This document shows positions 54,074-64,000 of a stretch of DNA of 64,000 nt, piece by piece. Each line of letters opens with the position of its first letter. Position 1 is the stretch's first letter. Origin of the DNA: Ipomoea triloba (Eukaryota > Streptophyta > Magnoliopsida > Solanales > Convolvulaceae); NCBI RefSeq assembly GCF_003576645.1, contig NC_044927.1, positions 18,365,197-18,429,196 on the forward strand. Reading direction: 5' to 3'. The notes under the pieces were generated by a model. It did no database searches. It saw only the letters and a list, made by a program, of their open reading frames with translations, and was not told the origin of the DNA. A program made the position numbers and the translations under genes.

Positions 54074-55500
54074 ATCTCCCCCTTTGGCAATTATTTGTCA
54101 AAAACCTAAACTACAAATATACTTTTGCGGCAACAGAATATGTAACCATATTTCATTAAAATAGGCCTTCAAGTATATTTGTTTACAATGAATAGCCTAT
54201 GAAGCAAAACTATAAAAGCATAGCGTATTAGATGAACCTGACATAGGCTTCTAAAGATCTTTAAGAGATATTATTCTCAATTCAAACAGGATCAGAGAGA
54301 CCATACCAATAACTGATAGTAGATACTCAAAATGATTCTGACGGTCACATCAACTGATTCAGATATACCCATTTAACTCATATATTTCATACTTCAAAGA
54401 TAATCCACTCTGAGAATGAATCCAATATAATAGAGAAAACCCTGAGAATGAATCCAATATAATAGAGAAAACCAAGTACGTACCAAAACCAGATATCCAA
54501 CCATCAACCATACCATGCATAATATTTACTCCCCTTTTTTGACAAAGGAATTGCCAAAGGTGATCATCTAGAGTTAGGACTGGAAGCTGACGGAGTGTCC
54601 AGAAGATTTGTAGTCACAACCAATTCCCCAAATTATCCATATCTTATCCATGCATCACTGAGAATCTCCATATTCACCACTTGGATAAAGATAAATTCAT
54701 CAACAAGAGAATCCATCAATCAGTAGAGTAGTCCATATAAGTTGATAATTCAAAAGACATGAGGATCCAAAATAATATGATAATCCGGATGATTAACCAA
54801 ATAATATGATATTCCAAAGATATGAGCACTGGAAAAAAATGATAAGTAGATAACCATGCTCTCCCTCAATTTGTACGTCGATACTGTTTCATAATATCAT
54901 CATAATATCTTAGCGCTAGTTTCCTTGAAGTTGTAACAGGAACCTGCATAAGTAAGATAAAAACGAGAAACCCAGAACTAGAAGGCAATTCAGCAATTAA
55001 TATAAAGAGCACTTATAGCCACAAATGCAAACCAAATAATAGGGTCAAATAAAGCAGGAAGATTAGCACATAAACCAGTAAACACGTTCAGATAAAGCAA
55101 ATTTAGGCACAAAACCATAACAAGTAGCACAGAAAGCACACACACAAAGTCACATACGGTCATGACCGGACCAAACAAGTAACACAAAGTCACAAAAAGA
55201 ATATTAAAATCAGATTCAGACATCAATCCAGAGAAACACATAGATTCACTCTGGCACGAATACAAGCAAATCAAGCAAAACAAGTTTAGTAACAGATAAA
55301 GCAAGCGCAGTCCAGAGAAAATAAAAAAACACAAATAGAAACAAAAAACAACTTAGGCACATTTTAAGAAAGAATACATAGCACACGAGAAATGTAAAAA
55401 CAAAATCGGAAGAGTAACAAAAAGGACCTAGACACAGGTATTGAGAAAATACCAACTAAAGAACAAGGAGTAAAATGTACCAATACCCTTGAGGAGTTTT
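54074..55500 (-). other. Non-coding 3' interior of the Copia element
   Basis: Where reverse transcriptase and RNase H should lie there is no recognisable domain on either strand. Open stretches on the minus strand are low-complexity Leu/Phe/Cys-rich and unlike any Copia domain. Confidence 0.7.
54410..54473. repeat. Exact 32-bp tandem duplication
   Basis: CTGAGAATGAATCCAATATA and the following 12 bases occur at 54410 and 54442 with no difference, in the non-coding part of the Copia element. Confidence 0.95.
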
Positions 55501-57236
55501 TTTCTTTCAACTTTTCCGAGTGTTTCCTGTATAGCTTTGATCTAGTGTTCATCGGTTAGAGCTTCCTTCACATTTTTTGGTTCGATTTTTGAGGTGTAGC
55601 ATGCGAACTCAGCAAGTTTAGTATAATCACGTTTCTTTCCCCTAGTCCGAACTCCAGAGTTTGGATCTCCAATGATGTTCTATACTGGATGATTCTTTTG
55701 AGTGCGTGTCAGTGCATCTAGTCCAGAGGCTGGATTATAGATCTGAATTGTTCCTGGATCAGGTGTGGACGGTTCTGATGCTACGCTTGGAAAACCTAGC
55801 CCACTTGGTAATGAGTCTGATGTACTCGGAGGAGATTCAGAATTATTTGTTGGAGATTCTGGATTATTTGTAGAAGACTTTGGATTATCTTCAGAAGGTT
55901 CTAGATTATTTGTAGGAGTTTCTGGATTATTTGTTGAGTAATCCAATCTGAATCGTGGTATTTCAAATACATCATCGGGTTGATCATCCAATACGACATT
56001 TGATGATTCCATGATTGTCTTTGTAACTTTGTTGTAAACACGATAGGCACGGCCGTTGTATGAGTACCCGAGAAATATACCTTCGTTGCTTTTCAGTTCA
56101 AATTTTGCCGTGGGAGTTCTATCCTTCAAAATAAAACACCGTGAATCAAATATGTGAAAGTATTTAAGATTCGGCTTCTTACCTTTCCAAATCTCATATG
56201 GAGTTTGACTTGTGCCAGGTCGAAGATAGACTTTGTTGATAATGTGACAAAAGGTATGTACAGCCTCGGCCCAAAATTTTCGTGGTATAGATTTTGCATT
56301 TAGTAGAAATCTTCCCATCTCCTGGATGGTACGATTCTTACATTCCACCACTTCATTCTGTGTTTTCGGTGCTGAATATTCATGAGTTATCCCATACTTG
56401 TTACAGAATTCATCAAATGAACTATTGTCGAATTCACGTCCGTGATCACTCCGGATTCTGACAATTGGTTCATTTTTTGTTTTCTGAAGCTTGAGAGCTA
56501 GAGCTTTGAAGGTTTTAGATTTTTCCCTGAGAAATGTTACCCAAGAAAATCGTGAGTAATCATCAACGCATACTAGAATATACCTCTTACCTCCAATACT
56601 TTCTGTTTGAGTGGGCCCCATGAGATCCATGTGGATCAGCTCCAAGCAGTGTTTGGTGTTGATTTTCTTTAGAGCTTGATGAGATGTTCTCGTTTTCTTT
56701 CCAGCCTGACATGCACCGCAGATTCCTTCCGAGTCAGTTTTTAGGTTTGGTAGACCGATAACTGCTTGAGTTTTGATTAGCTTGTCAAGGGAACGATAAT
56801 CCAGGTGTCCTAACTTTTGATGCCATAGTTTAGCTTCATTCATACTGGACCTGCAGCACATAACATCATTAGTTAGAATATATGCATTATCAGAAGAGCG
56901 CTTACCTTCCATGATGCATTGTTTTTGGTTGTTTAGGACGTTGCAGCTATCTTTTGTGAAGTTAACATTCCAATTCTGGTCGCAGAGTTGGCTTATGCTG
57001 ATGAGGTTTGCACATAACCCGTTGACAAGTAGCACCCTTTTGAGTTTAGGTAATCCTGCAACATTTAGCGTACCAACTCCAGTGATTTTCCCTTTAACTC
57101 CATCGCCAAACGTTACTTCACCTTTACTTTCTTTAATGTCGTTCAGGAAGTTGATGTTTCCCGTCATATGGCAAGAACACCCACTATCAAAATACCACCT
57201 TTCTTCTCTACCTGAAGATTTTGTTAGGAGAGACAC
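55500..57236 (-). pseudogene. Copia protease and integrase
   Basis: An open frame of 518 codons at 57236-55680 starts just before the protease. It holds the protease motif (WYFDSGCSCHMTG), GAG-pre-integrase with HHCC (LWHQKLGHLDYRSL, CGACQAGKKTRTSH), integrase core (LIHMDLMGP, CVDDYSRFSWV, RSDHGREFDN) and the conserved NAKSIPRKFWAEAV region. Downstream of a stop at 55680 a further piece (GVRTRGKKRDYTKLAEFACY, TSKIEPKNVKEALTDEH) marks the very start of the reverse transcriptase domain. It is broken by a stop and then lost at about 55500. In the integrase, QNEVVECKNR replaces the usual QNG...ER. Confidence 0.9.
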
Positions 57237-57269
57237 ATGACATATGTAATTAGACTTCCTTACCTAGAC

Positions 57270-58229
57270 CTATTTGATGAAAGGAGTGATGAATTTCTGT
57301 TTGTACTTTTCAATCCTCTGATCTTTGTAGAAGTAGTAACACTCCGGTCTGGTGTGTCCTCGAATCCTGCAATAATGACAGATAGGATTATAAGGCTTAG
57401 ATGTACGTTTATACTTCATTACCATGTTGCGACGGTGCCTGGCTGAACTCATTTGTCTAGCTGTGCTAGATTCTGGAGTTTCTACTGGATCTGGTCCAGT
57501 TGCTTTGACAAAAATAGTTTGACCATTGTTTTTGTCCCCGGTGAAGCCAAGTCCAAACTTTGTGGTTGATTGTCAACCTGTCTCCAAAATTTCATCAAGT
57601 GTTGATGTGGTGTCCATCATCTGGATTTGTTTCTTGAGTGAATTCAGTTCCTGTGTAAGCTTGACCACATCCTGTTTTAGCTTGACTTCTCGTTCAGAAG
57701 CATTGACCATATCCTGTTTTAGCCTTGCTTCTTGTTCAGAAGCTGCTTTGAGTTGTAGATCTCTTTCACTTATTTGATCTTTGTACACATTGATGGCTTT
57801 TTCTGATATCCCTACTTGACTACACAAGTTACGATTGGCTTTAAGTAAACATTCCCATTTTGAATACAACTTCTTATACTCGGTTTCATAAGAAAAAGCA
57901 CGGGTTTCAAGATCTTCTGCTGAATTGTAGTCACATCCTTCTGAATCAGCTAACTCTTCATCTTCATCTTCTGGATCAGCTGTAATCCTGGCAGTGACCG
58001 CAACGACGTTGCCAAAAGTTTCTTCTTCAGCTTCTGGGTCAGCTTCTTCGTCACTCCATGTTAGTGCTAGAGGTTCAGCTTCTGGGTCGGCTTCATTGTC
58101 ACTCCATGTTAGTGCTGGAGGAGGCCTGTACATGTCCATTCTAGAGTACTTGACACACAGTGAGATAAACAAAATAACGTATAGCCAAAACAATAAAGCA
58201 CTGTGAGATTGTAAGTTCAAGAAACACAA
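57270..58229 (-). pseudogene. Copia gag C-terminal part, broken
   Basis: A frame at 58229-57573 encodes an acidic repeat region (two copies of a 16-residue ALTWSD...ADPEAE unit, 48-bp period) followed by a long coiled coil (YKKLYSKWECLLKANRNL, KLTQELNSLKKQIQMM). This is typical of the C-terminal half of Copia gag. A stop at 57573 separates it from the nucleocapsid knuckle CHYCRIRGHTRPEC at about 57380-57340. The N-terminal UBN2/DUF4219 gag domain is absent, because the primer-binding site lies only about 140 bp upstream of the acidic part. Confidence 0.8.
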
Positions 58230-58285
58230 ATTCGTAGCCAGATCGGTTAGACTAATAACTTAAGTCCCCGTGCTCTAATACCAAT

Positions 58286-59207
58286 TGAAATTGTATTGTG
58301 AGTCTTGAATGTACAATTTACTATAAAGGTTCCAAACGTTATTTTTAAAAAAATTATTTATCCGAAAGAATTAAACTCTAAAAACAGATAAACAAACAAA
58401 CAAAATAAAGTAATAAAAATGGAACCAGACACCAGAATTGATCACGCAGTTTGGAGCTCCACTCCTACGTCTGCGGGGCACTTCACGTCAGCCCAATCCA
58501 CTAGATGATCACAAGGGTTACAAGGAGTCTCACAACAACCATCCTACACATCACAAGGGTTACAAGGAGTCTCACAACAACCATCCTACACTAATGGTTA
58601 CAAAAAAGGAGTCTCACAACAACCATCCTACACTAATGGTTACAAAAAATACTCCTAGCTAAGCCTTCCTCATCTTCAAGCTGACACTGTGCAATTCATC
58701 AAGATTCACCAACACGGCCGAACCTTCAAGCAACCATTCATCAAGATTCACCAACACGGCCGAACCTTCAAGCAACCAAGACAAGAACACATGAAGAACT
58801 GTGAGAAACCAGTATGAAATCCTCTTATAAAATCTGATTCGAAAGAGTAATTGAAGTGGGATTAGAATTGTGATTAAGCGTGTAAAGAATCCCATGAGTT
58901 TGAGCTATATTTATAGCCAAACTATTAACCAATCTTCCCTCAATATTTGCAGCTGAAAACCACTCAAAATAAGGCTCAACCAGAAGTGTAGATCTGAGTA
59001 AAACGTGGATCATGAAGACTGAAATCTGATTTGAATAAAAACCGTCCACTGGACTGCTCACTGGCGCTGCTCCAGACTGTGTGAAGAGAATTATGCCTTT
59101 AAACAAGGGAACGGACAAAACTAACTAATAAAACTTAAACTAAGGTTTTTGACTAATAATTAAGCCAATTAAAGGTGGTCCAAATGTGTATCATTTGTAA
59201 ACTTATA
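58286..59207 (-). repeat. 5' LTR, 922 bp, with three 42-bp duplications
   Basis: Same sequence as the other LTR apart from scattered substitutions and three exact 42-bp tandem duplications at 58508/58550, 58566/58608 and 58695/58737. These account for 126 of the 127 extra bases. Confidence 0.93.
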
Positions 59208-59212
59208 GAGAA

Positions 59213-62059
59213 TATGAGATGAAGGTGTGGTTTATTCTAGAAACCACGCCTCTTCTCATCTACCCAATTTACACTCCAGTTGCTTCTTCTCATACTTCAA
59301 ATTTCCATTTCACTTGCTACTTTGGTTTTTTTCATCAACACATTTGTGGGTCATAGAAGTGAAACTGGAAGCTGTTCCTAGCAATCACAGTTACTAAACT
59401 TGTCAGATTTTCAACCCGATTGTTGTTGACCTATGTTGAAGTACAAACTTGGCCGAATCTACTAAATTCATATAATCTTCGCACACGGGTTCCATATTTG
59501 TTTGTTCAGATCAGATCAACTAAGATGAAATATGACGGGTAACCTTTGAGATCTACGAACAACTAAGTTTGAATTTAGGGCTTTTTGATTTTGATTTTTA
59601 CTTAGTGAATTTCTATCGTTTTAAATGCATTGTGGATCAGGGATTTTGGATTTAGATTTATTTTTAGTTATTTTTATAGGATTTTCAAAGGCGGAGGAAC
59701 ATCAACGAATCCATGCATGTAAGAACTGATTAGTTTTTTTTTTTGTTTTGTTTTTTGTTTGTTTTTTTTTTGTTCATTTTTGTGAAATCCTATGCTCACC
59801 TAATCACACTAACTAATAGAATATTAAGAACTATGAATGTATATAAGTGTTAATTCGTACTTTTTGATTTGGGTAAAAATTTTCTGAAATTATAAGATTT
59901 GGGTAATGAAAAACAGTTATATAATTTGTCAATACTGGAAATTGTTGACAAACCTGGGCTAGCTGAGGATGATAGCTTCCTCTTGTTTTCAATGACTATG
60001 GAACTTGAGAGTTGCTTCATTTCATCGAAATCTTGTATACCTTAGATACCAAAATTTATAATCATCTTTATATTTTGTTGATTGAGTGATGTTCTTATAT
60101 GCTTACCAATTAAGTATATTAAATATTTGTTTTAATTATCTATGTGTTAATTTTTCATATTGGGGACTGAAGAGTTTTGAAATGATGTCTTCACAACTAC
60201 CAATAAACATTGAATTTTTTGCCATCTCATATGTTAAGGTCTGCAAGTTATATATTAAGTGCATTTTACAGAGATCCTTAAATTTTGTTTCAAATGGATT
60301 TTTTACACAGTTCCACTGGTTGTTTATATAAGTACATTGCCACTGCAACATAGATTTTGTATAGTTCCTTACAACAAAACTTTGGTAGGTGATGATGTTA
60401 GCTTCATTATATCCACACTTTATTTTTTTACACAGGTTAACTATTTGGGGTCTGAAGTTAACATAGTTTTGTATAGTGCATTGTATGAACACTGAATTTT
60501 TGACAAAGGTTAAGTGTTTATGGATTTAAGTTACAATTTAGCAAAGAAGATTTACATTTTGTATAGTTACTTATATGAACACTTGATTTGGTAGTTTTAG
60601 TTAACTGGCTGTGGATTTAAGTTAACTTGCATATAAAAATTAATATTTTGTATAGGTACTTATATGAACACTTGATTCTTAAAATCGGTTAAGTGGTTTT
60701 GTATTTAAGTTACATTAAGTTAGAATGTAGCTTCACAGATTAATATTTCGTATAGTTCGTTATATGAAAACATTATTTTTCGCACAGTTTAATTGGATGT
60801 GGATTTACGTTACATTGCCCCTGTTACGATTCATAATTTGACCCAGAGGATTAATGTATTTTTTTATCCTACTTATGCTTTATGTTTTTATAGAAAATAG
60901 TATTTATAATATGGCACCCAAATACATATGTTGTACTGTTGGTAATGGTATTACACACAAGATTGAAAAGTGAATTATTTACATGTAAGTTTAACTATTA
61001 TCTGATAAAACCACTTACACAAATTGTTGATCTTTTAAGTATTTAACCTTTGAACACAGAACAACATCAACTTGACATGCACTTTCATATGCTTACTTAA
61101 ATTTAAAACTATTTTGTTAAGAGGTTTTCAACCATGTGTATTAAATAGCTAATGGGTATACTACTGAAAAAAATGTCTCCTATGTCATAATGGTTAGTGG
61201 ACCCATAGCCTTAGTATCTTAATTTAATAGATTTGGTATGAATGTATATTCTTACACTATCTTTTTTAATTGAAATTGGATCTATAAACTACGTTGACAG
61301 GATCATGACAATGGACTTTGGCTCTCTTGGAATTGTATGTATACACATTGAAATATGACTGAAAGGTTAGTATTTTTACTGTTGAATTAGGTTTCCTATA
61401 TAAGTTTATTTGTAGCATATTTTGATTTCTGCCTTCTGCGAGATATGTGCAATGAGATAGGTTTCCTACATTAGGTTTCCTATATGTTGATTTCTTCGAT
61501 CTTTGATAAAACACATTTTTTTCAAGTGCTATATATGATAGTGTATTTCTGACCTTTTATTATTTTATTATATTTTTTTTCACCTTATTTGAGTAAATTA
61601 GTAAATTTTTGTGTCATATTGCATGTGAAATAGATTTGAATTTTGCATACAGTTCTTGTATGACATTTAAACTGAATTTTTAGGGCTTAAAGAACAGTAA
61701 TATTCATTGTTGTTGTCCACTTGGGTAAATTACATATAGTCAGAAATTGCTGTGGTCAGGCTTTAGTTCTTTATATCTTCTTGAACTGCAAAATACACAT
61801 TTGAAAAGGATTAGTAAATAAGTAACCATTAGTAAGTGTAGATTGAAAAGAAATCATACTATGTCAACTTATGCTAGGTAGTCATATAGGCATATAGCTG
61901 GTCATACCCCCTTCTTAACTTCTTCATATATATTGACCTGTACTTTAGAGATATGCAAAACTATACTGAACAGTCATTCAGGTTTAGATAGAGAGAATTC
62001 GAACAAAATTTAAGGTTTTAAGGGAACATTTCAAATACCAAAGAAGTGATTAGATAAGT
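59213..62059. other. Intergenic region, no gene recognised
   Basis: AT-rich DNA. Phrases such as TTTTGTATAGTTACTTATATGAACACTTGATT recur with divergence at 60480-60800, suggesting an old tandem array. No coding region is supported. Confidence 0.5.
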
Positions 62060-63360
62060 TTCTTGCCCAAAAAAAGACAAACACAAGATAAATGTGTAAA
62101 AGTAGTAGAACCAAATGACCTTGTGTCTTACAGTCGTAGCAGCCATTAGTATTTAGGCAAAGTTATTTGCTACAACCTTGTGTCTTACATGAGTTATAAC
62201 ACCAGTCCAAACCACCTTCTATACCAACGATCTTAGCCACCATCCAATAGTCTCCATACTTGTACAAAACTTACCATAGATTTAAAACAGTATAGAGATT
62301 AGATTTTATCATATTATTTTAAAGAATATAATATGTTTTGTGCACTTATTATTGTAACAACTTTTGACCCTACAGAATTTCATCAAAATTATGACACGAA
62401 CATTGCAACTTTTTTTGTACCAAGAGTCAACCTTATCCACATGATCGACCCTTACTGTGCATTTCATTTCATCACCACCACTGAAGATTTAAAAACAGAA
62501 TAGCCTGTAAAAACCAAAAGACAACCTAGTATTAAAAAAAAAAAAGAACAATAGAAATAACACAAGATAATTTACCTATCATCATCTATGAAAAAGTCAA
62601 TCAACCGGGAAGGCCTTCCATATACCATCTTTTCTATAGGACAATAAATCTCAACTATCCTTCCAATCACCATCTAAAAAAATATATATTCAATTAGAGA
62701 AGATATATACTGTACTAAATGATTAGAATAGAAAATGAGTTTGATTATTTACCAATGAGTTCTTTGTCGTCAATCTGCTAAGAGGCTTTCAAAGATTTAA
62801 AACTTCTCAGACGAAACATGTGCCTAGAAAAATTTAAATTCTTGTACTGTTTCACAATCGTAGAGTAATTAAACTTGATAATATATTTGTTTGGGCTTGT
62901 CTTATAAGTATAAAAATTAGTCACCACAAGAAAGTTTTTTAGACAATAAACTTTGCCTTCAACAAACTGGGTTTGAAATTTAACATGTTCACATGGGATG
63001 TGAGCATGTAAAACATTACCCTATAATGAATAAAAGTACTACGTATAAGATTACATTGCTATCATTTGAATGTGCTGAATATGATAATTATAATGCATTT
63101 TTTTAGGTAAGACGATTACCTCGTTATCATGGAAGACATTCTCGATATTTCACAACTTTAATGGAACTACGTTCCTTCACTTCATAAGTTCGAATACATC
63201 TAACTTTCAATGCGCATGTTGTTCTGATTGCTGATACCTCAGTGGCCAAGATGTAGCCATCATTTTGTATCCTAAAATTTCTGAAAACATGTTTGTATTT
63301 ATATAAAATTCTAGTGGCATACTTGAACTGAAATTTCACTCCTTTTATAAGCATGATTTA
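62060..63360 (-). pseudogene. RPA1-like (replication protein A 70 kDa paralog) pseudogene
   Basis: Exon-like blocks follow each other on the minus strand. One around 63354-63115 (LATEVSAIRTTCALKVRCIR) resembles the first OB fold. One at 63020-62753 (VLHAHIPCEHVKFQTQFVEG, KVYCLKNFLVV, then KASLE-like end with a stop) continues it. One at 62673-62576 (IGRIVEIYCPIEKMVYGRPS, RLIDFFIDDD) starts the second OB fold. One from 62504 (GGDEMKCTVRVDHVDKVDSW) follows. One at about 62260-62100 (YWMVAKIVGIEGGLDWCYNS, CKTQGCSK) is the zinc-binding C-terminal OB fold. Splice sites are recognisable. A stop in the second block, a frameshift at the 62753/62673 junction and stops in the last block disable it. RPA1 binds single-stranded DNA in replication and repair. 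Confidence 0.75.
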
Positions 63361-63501
63361 GAGTCTTATTAATGTATCTTAATGAATTAAAACCATTAAT
63401 GACGACGTTCTGATTACGTAGAATTTGTATGGCTGTCGATTGAAAGTATCCTGATTAATGGGCACAATCTTTTAAGAGTGGATCAAGTCTCCAACCATAG
63501 T

Positions 63502-63535
<34 letters not shown>

Positions 63536-64000
63536 CCTAGAATTTAAAGCTAATCCAAATGCCTTAAACAAACCAAAAAAAAAGCCCAAATTCATATATA
63601 ATCCCATAACTTTTTTTAATGCCTTAAACAACCCAAACAGACTCAAATTAATTGGCCCAACAAAATAATCCATCATTTTGTCTTTTCCTCTTCATACCTC
63701 CCACGAAGCCGACCGGAAATCGGAGAAGCTCCACCGTATGCCCACCGCCGTGGGAACCCAACTATGCCACCATAGCCGTTCGTGACTCCAAGTTTGATTC
63801 CATTGCAATAGTTGATTCCAACATTCATACAAATAATCCAGCAATAGGAATACACATACGTAATATTCGATTCCAGAAACCAACCAAATCAACTTATATA
63901 TAATCAAACAATACATGTGTGACACCCCGAAATTTATTCACCATTTTTGTTACAAAATGATTTTTAGCCAAAAATGTTTCTAACTATTCATTTTTCAGAA
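63361..64000. other. Window end, no gene recognised
   Basis: Contains a short (TA)n at 63506-63532 and, at about 63917, TGTGTGACACCCCGAAATTT. Many plant LTRs begin in this way, so an LTR may start here and continue beyond the window. This is weak. Confidence 0.3.

Larger units (their letters stand above)
53279..59207 (-). mobile_element. Copia retrotransposon lacking reverse transcriptase
   Basis: The LTRs are 53279-54073 (795 bp) and 58286-59207 (922 bp), both starting TG on the plus strand. A perfect 5-bp duplication, GAGAA, flanks them (53274-53278 and 59208-59212). On the minus strand the primer-binding site TTGGTATTAGAGC abuts the 5' LTR and the purine tract AAAGGGGGAGAT abuts the 3' LTR. 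The interior encodes the end of gag, protease and integrase. It has only the first few residues of the reverse transcriptase region, and RNase H is absent. The element therefore depended on a related partner. Confidence 0.95.

Noticed and set aside
54990..55552. Minus-strand Leu/Cys-rich frames that look like membrane proteins
   Set aside because: They overlap each other in different frames in the non-coding part of the Copia element, and no conserved domain or start context supports them.
63692..63925. Open frames of 60-83 codons at the window end on both strands
   Set aside because: They overlap in several frames and contain no recognisable motif.

Overview
This is a plant nuclear window, most likely from a eudicot. 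It is AT-rich, has GT-AG introns, and holds single genes separated by dense, nested transposable elements. Family-level placement is not possible from the sequence alone; an asterid is only a guess. Only two host genes look intact: a GSO1/GSO2-type leucine-rich-repeat receptor kinase on the minus strand (9502-13347, two exons, 1255 residues) and a class III peroxidase resembling peroxidase 7 on the plus strand (32462-33981, three exons, 332 residues). Everything else with coding character belongs to, or was carried by, mobile elements.

Layout. 1-4760: a decayed Copia retrotransposon broken by unrelated DNA and a CACTA terminal fragment. 6118-8820: a hAT transposon with a dead transposase, a G-rich repeat and a nested PIF/Harbinger-like element. 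9502-13740: the receptor kinase gene. 13950-14966: a 5'-truncated LINE and a SINE, both with target-site duplications. 15107-19559: two related non-autonomous Helitrons with a fold-back element and a small TIR element between them. 20379-21246: a short hAT element with a perfect 8-bp duplication. 22401-26977: a young Copia element with nearly identical 135-bp LTRs. 28151-29876: elements sitting inside (TA)n tracts. 30223-30575: a solo LTR. 32374-33981: the peroxidase. 34637-37608: a CACTA element carrying five spliceable exons of an importin-5-like gene. 38650-45658: Helitron remnants with PIF1 helicase and RPA1-like pieces, plus a hAT element with a MITE inside it. 45713-50975: a full-length L1-type LINE with a 17-bp duplication. 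51438-52409: a RanBPM-like exon fragment and Helitron termini. 53279-59207: a Copia element that has lost its reverse transcriptase. 62060-63360: an RPA1-like pseudogene.

The strongest hunt results are: (i) the gene-carrying CACTA element, whose captured exons still join into one open frame of about 200 codons; (ii) a series of exact 42-bp tandem duplications at three unrelated places, including a four-step overlapping staircase and three steps that account for all but 1 bp of the length difference between the two LTRs of one element, which points to a k-mer assembly artefact; and (iii) three elements of one family each bounded by (TA)n microsatellites.
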